Positions 38,379-39,548 of a DNA stretch of 39,548 bases are shown in pieces (positions within the stretch are counted from its first letter, which is position 1; each line of letters opens with the position of its first letter). The notes beneath the pieces were generated by a model that saw nothing but the letters and a program-made list of their open reading frames with translations, did not search any database and was not told the DNA's origin. Both the position numbers and the translations under genes were made by a program. Source of the stretch: an uncultured Azospirillum sp. (lineage in GTDB: Bacteria > Pseudomonadota > Alphaproteobacteria > RF32 > CAG-239); contig UQAB01000017.1 of NCBI GenBank assembly GCA_900538765.1, forward strand, positions 1-39,548. The letters are read 5' to 3'.

Positions 38379-38421
38379 GCGCAACAGGGTTTTAAAATAT
38401 CATCAATTCCAGGTTTTGCAA
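38379..38421 (-). promoter_or_regulatory. rrn promoter P2
   Basis: TTGCAA (38416-38421), a 16-base spacer and TATTTT (38394-38399), followed after 6 bases by CTGTTGCGC. Confidence 0.6.
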
Positions 38422-38496
38422 ATCAAAAGCAAAACTTTTTTCAAAATTATTCGCAGAGCCTGAACGCTGAATATTTAAACAACCGTCACGATTAAC

Positions 38497-38539
38497 GCGC
38501 AACAGAATTATAAAATATCACCGTTTCCGGCAATGTCAA
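38497..38539 (-). promoter_or_regulatory. rrn promoter P1 (most upstream)
   Basis: TTGACA (38534-38539), a 16-base spacer and TATTTT (38512-38517), followed after 6 bases by CTGTTGCGC. Confidence 0.65.
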
Positions 38540-38559
38540 GCTCAAACAACGCTTTTTTG

Positions 38560-38826
38560 CAGGTTTCTTATCGGAAACCGGAAAGTTTACACCGATGGCG
38601 ACAGGAAGAGCAGGTTCGGTCCGCCTGAAAATACTGACGCCGGGGAGACTGAAAAGCGGAGATGAATCTCCGCACTCCAAGGGGGTTACGCGATCCCATA
38701 TCAATGATATAGTCTGTCGCGGCTGCACGCCGTCACTGCCGGATCACGAACGCCAACAGGCCGGGGCGAGACCGAACGTCGGCTTCGGTGACTGGACGAA
38801 GCACATCGAACCGCCGGAGACAAAGA
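38560..38826. other. Composition change / possible contig join
   Basis: From about 38,580 the sequence becomes clearly more GC-rich and unlike the alphaproteobacterial leader. It holds a GCGGAGA-TCTCCGC hairpin (about 38657-38674) but no supported gene. The exact join cannot be fixed by eye. Confidence 0.5.
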
Positions 38827-39548
38827 TTACACCGGTGCTTTCAGGATCGGGCGTTCTCCATTCCATTCCACGGGAAGCCAGAGGTAGCGGCCGTCGATTG
38901 CGTTTTCCGGATTCCAGCGGTCGGCCATGAAGATGATTTGGTCCGGCGCCAGCTGCAGAGCAAAGGTTCCCTGTGCTCCGTAGGTGGTGTCGCCTCCGGC
39001 ATCAACCGCCGGATTGCCCAGTTCGGTCCACGGCCCGGTCAGACGCTCGGCAACGGCGCTGCGGGCGGCATTGGGCGCCCAGCCGGTACAGCCGGAACCG
39101 ATGAAATAGTACTTTCCGTTCCGCTTGAACAGTACGGGAGCCTCCATCCAGCGCCACGGAAACAGCCGCCAGTAGCGTCCGGTAAAGCCGGTGTAACCGC
39201 CGTCCAGTTCGGCGAGATGGATCGTGCTGTTTTTTTCCGAAGCGTACACCACATAAGCTGTCCGGTCGTCATCGACGAATACCGTCATATCGCGGCTCTG
39301 CTGCCCCGTTTCGAGATCCATCCCCAGCACGCTGAGCTGCGGCGTCAGCGGATTGGCGTCATAAGGAAGCGTCGGCATCTCCCGGCATGCCGCTTCAATC
39401 CGTGCCGGTTCTTTCAATTCAGGCGGCGTATTCTGCGGCCAGACACCCGGATTCGGACGCCCGTGCCAGAGCAGCCGGAACGGACCTTCCGGCCGGTCGG
39501 CAACGGCGACGGCCTGCCGGGCGTCGGAGTAGGTGCAGTCCCGTTCCA
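38827..39548 (-). CDS. Glycoside hydrolase family 43 protein (partial, runs off the right edge)
   Basis: The frame stays open to the right edge, so the start lies beyond the window and only the C-terminal ~240 residues are here. Motifs seen are SDARQAVAVADRPEGPFRL, SRDMTVFVDDDRTAYVVY, MEAPVLFKRNGKYYFIGSG and TTYGAQGTFALQ, matching five-bladed GH43 enzymes that act on arabinan-, xylan- or galactan-type glycans. Codon use is much more GC-rich than the rest of the window. This gene is probably from another genome, by assembly chimera or transfer. Confidence 0.72.
   Translation of the reverse strand, partial: ERDCTYSDARQAVAVADRPEGPFRLLWHGRPNPGVWPQNTPPELKEPARIEAACREMPTLPYDANPLTPQLSVLGMDLETGQQSRDMTVFVDDDRTAYVVYASEKNSTIHLAELDGGYTGFTGRYWRLFPWRWMEAPVLFKRNGKYYFIGSGCTGWAPNAARSAVAERLTGPWTELGNPAVDAGGDTTYGAQGTFALQLAPDQIIFMADRWNPENAIDGRYLWLPVEWNGERPILKAPV

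Overview
The window looks like chromosome from an alphaproteobacterium, probably an uncultured host-associated lineage near the Rhodospirillales. This is an inference from gene content: a three-gene proton-translocating transhydrogenase (pntAA-pntAB-pntB), a GapR/DUF2312 nucleoid protein, 41-residue L36, and an rrn operon with tRNA-Ile and tRNA-Ala in the spacer. Most of the window is ordinary housekeeping DNA with short intergenic gaps, many recognisable intrinsic terminators and good sigma70-type promoters.

Layout. 1-4.3 kb: a truncated structured leader on the minus strand, ettA (ABC-F translation factor), a secreted unknown, rpmJ, then a second structured leader followed by a secreted Cys-rich protein. 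4.3-7.7 kb: pyk, gapR, a membrane-anchored unknown and a split chromate-type transporter. 7.8-12.2 kb: the transhydrogenase operon, converging on a molybdopterin-binding/nucleotidyltransferase fusion. 12.3-15.3 kb: two small exported unknowns, a PIG-L deacetylase and rplM-rpsI. 15.4-16.8 kb: a third structured leader and a paralogue of the Cys-rich protein. 16.8-25 kb: mutS, a PhoR-like histidine kinase, an M50-like membrane protease, two small unknowns, gpsA-pgpA and murI. 25-32.3 kb: a 22-codon mini-gene, an unknown gene with an operator-like palindrome, a NUDIX hydrolase, tRNA-Val with a duplicated tail, N-formylglutamate amidohydrolase, a lytic transglycosylase, an RNase J-like protein, an acyl-ACP thioesterase and an EEP-fold hydrolase. 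32.6-38.6 kb: a complete rrn operon on the minus strand (16S, Ala, Ile, 23S, 5S) with four tandem promoters. 38.6 kb to the end: GC-rich sequence with a partial GH43 gene that looks foreign, probably a chimeric join or a transfer.

The most interesting element is a roughly 240-nt structured 5' leader present three times (1-123 minus and partial, 3062-3301 plus, 15494-15739 plus). Its core is nearly invariant, but the long closing stem has a different sequence in each copy, and the two complete copies keep base pairing through compensatory changes. The leader ends in an intrinsic terminator, and an anti-Shine-Dalgarno strand pairs with the ribosome site of the gene it precedes. Both complete copies sit directly upstream of paralogous secreted Cys-rich proteins with a similar N-terminus and a divergent DUF1566-like (C-type-lectin-like) C-terminus. 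I do not recognise the RNA as a named family. It is the best candidate here for an undescribed regulatory system.

Limits: all assignments come from reading sequence motifs. No database search, folding program or GC computation was run.
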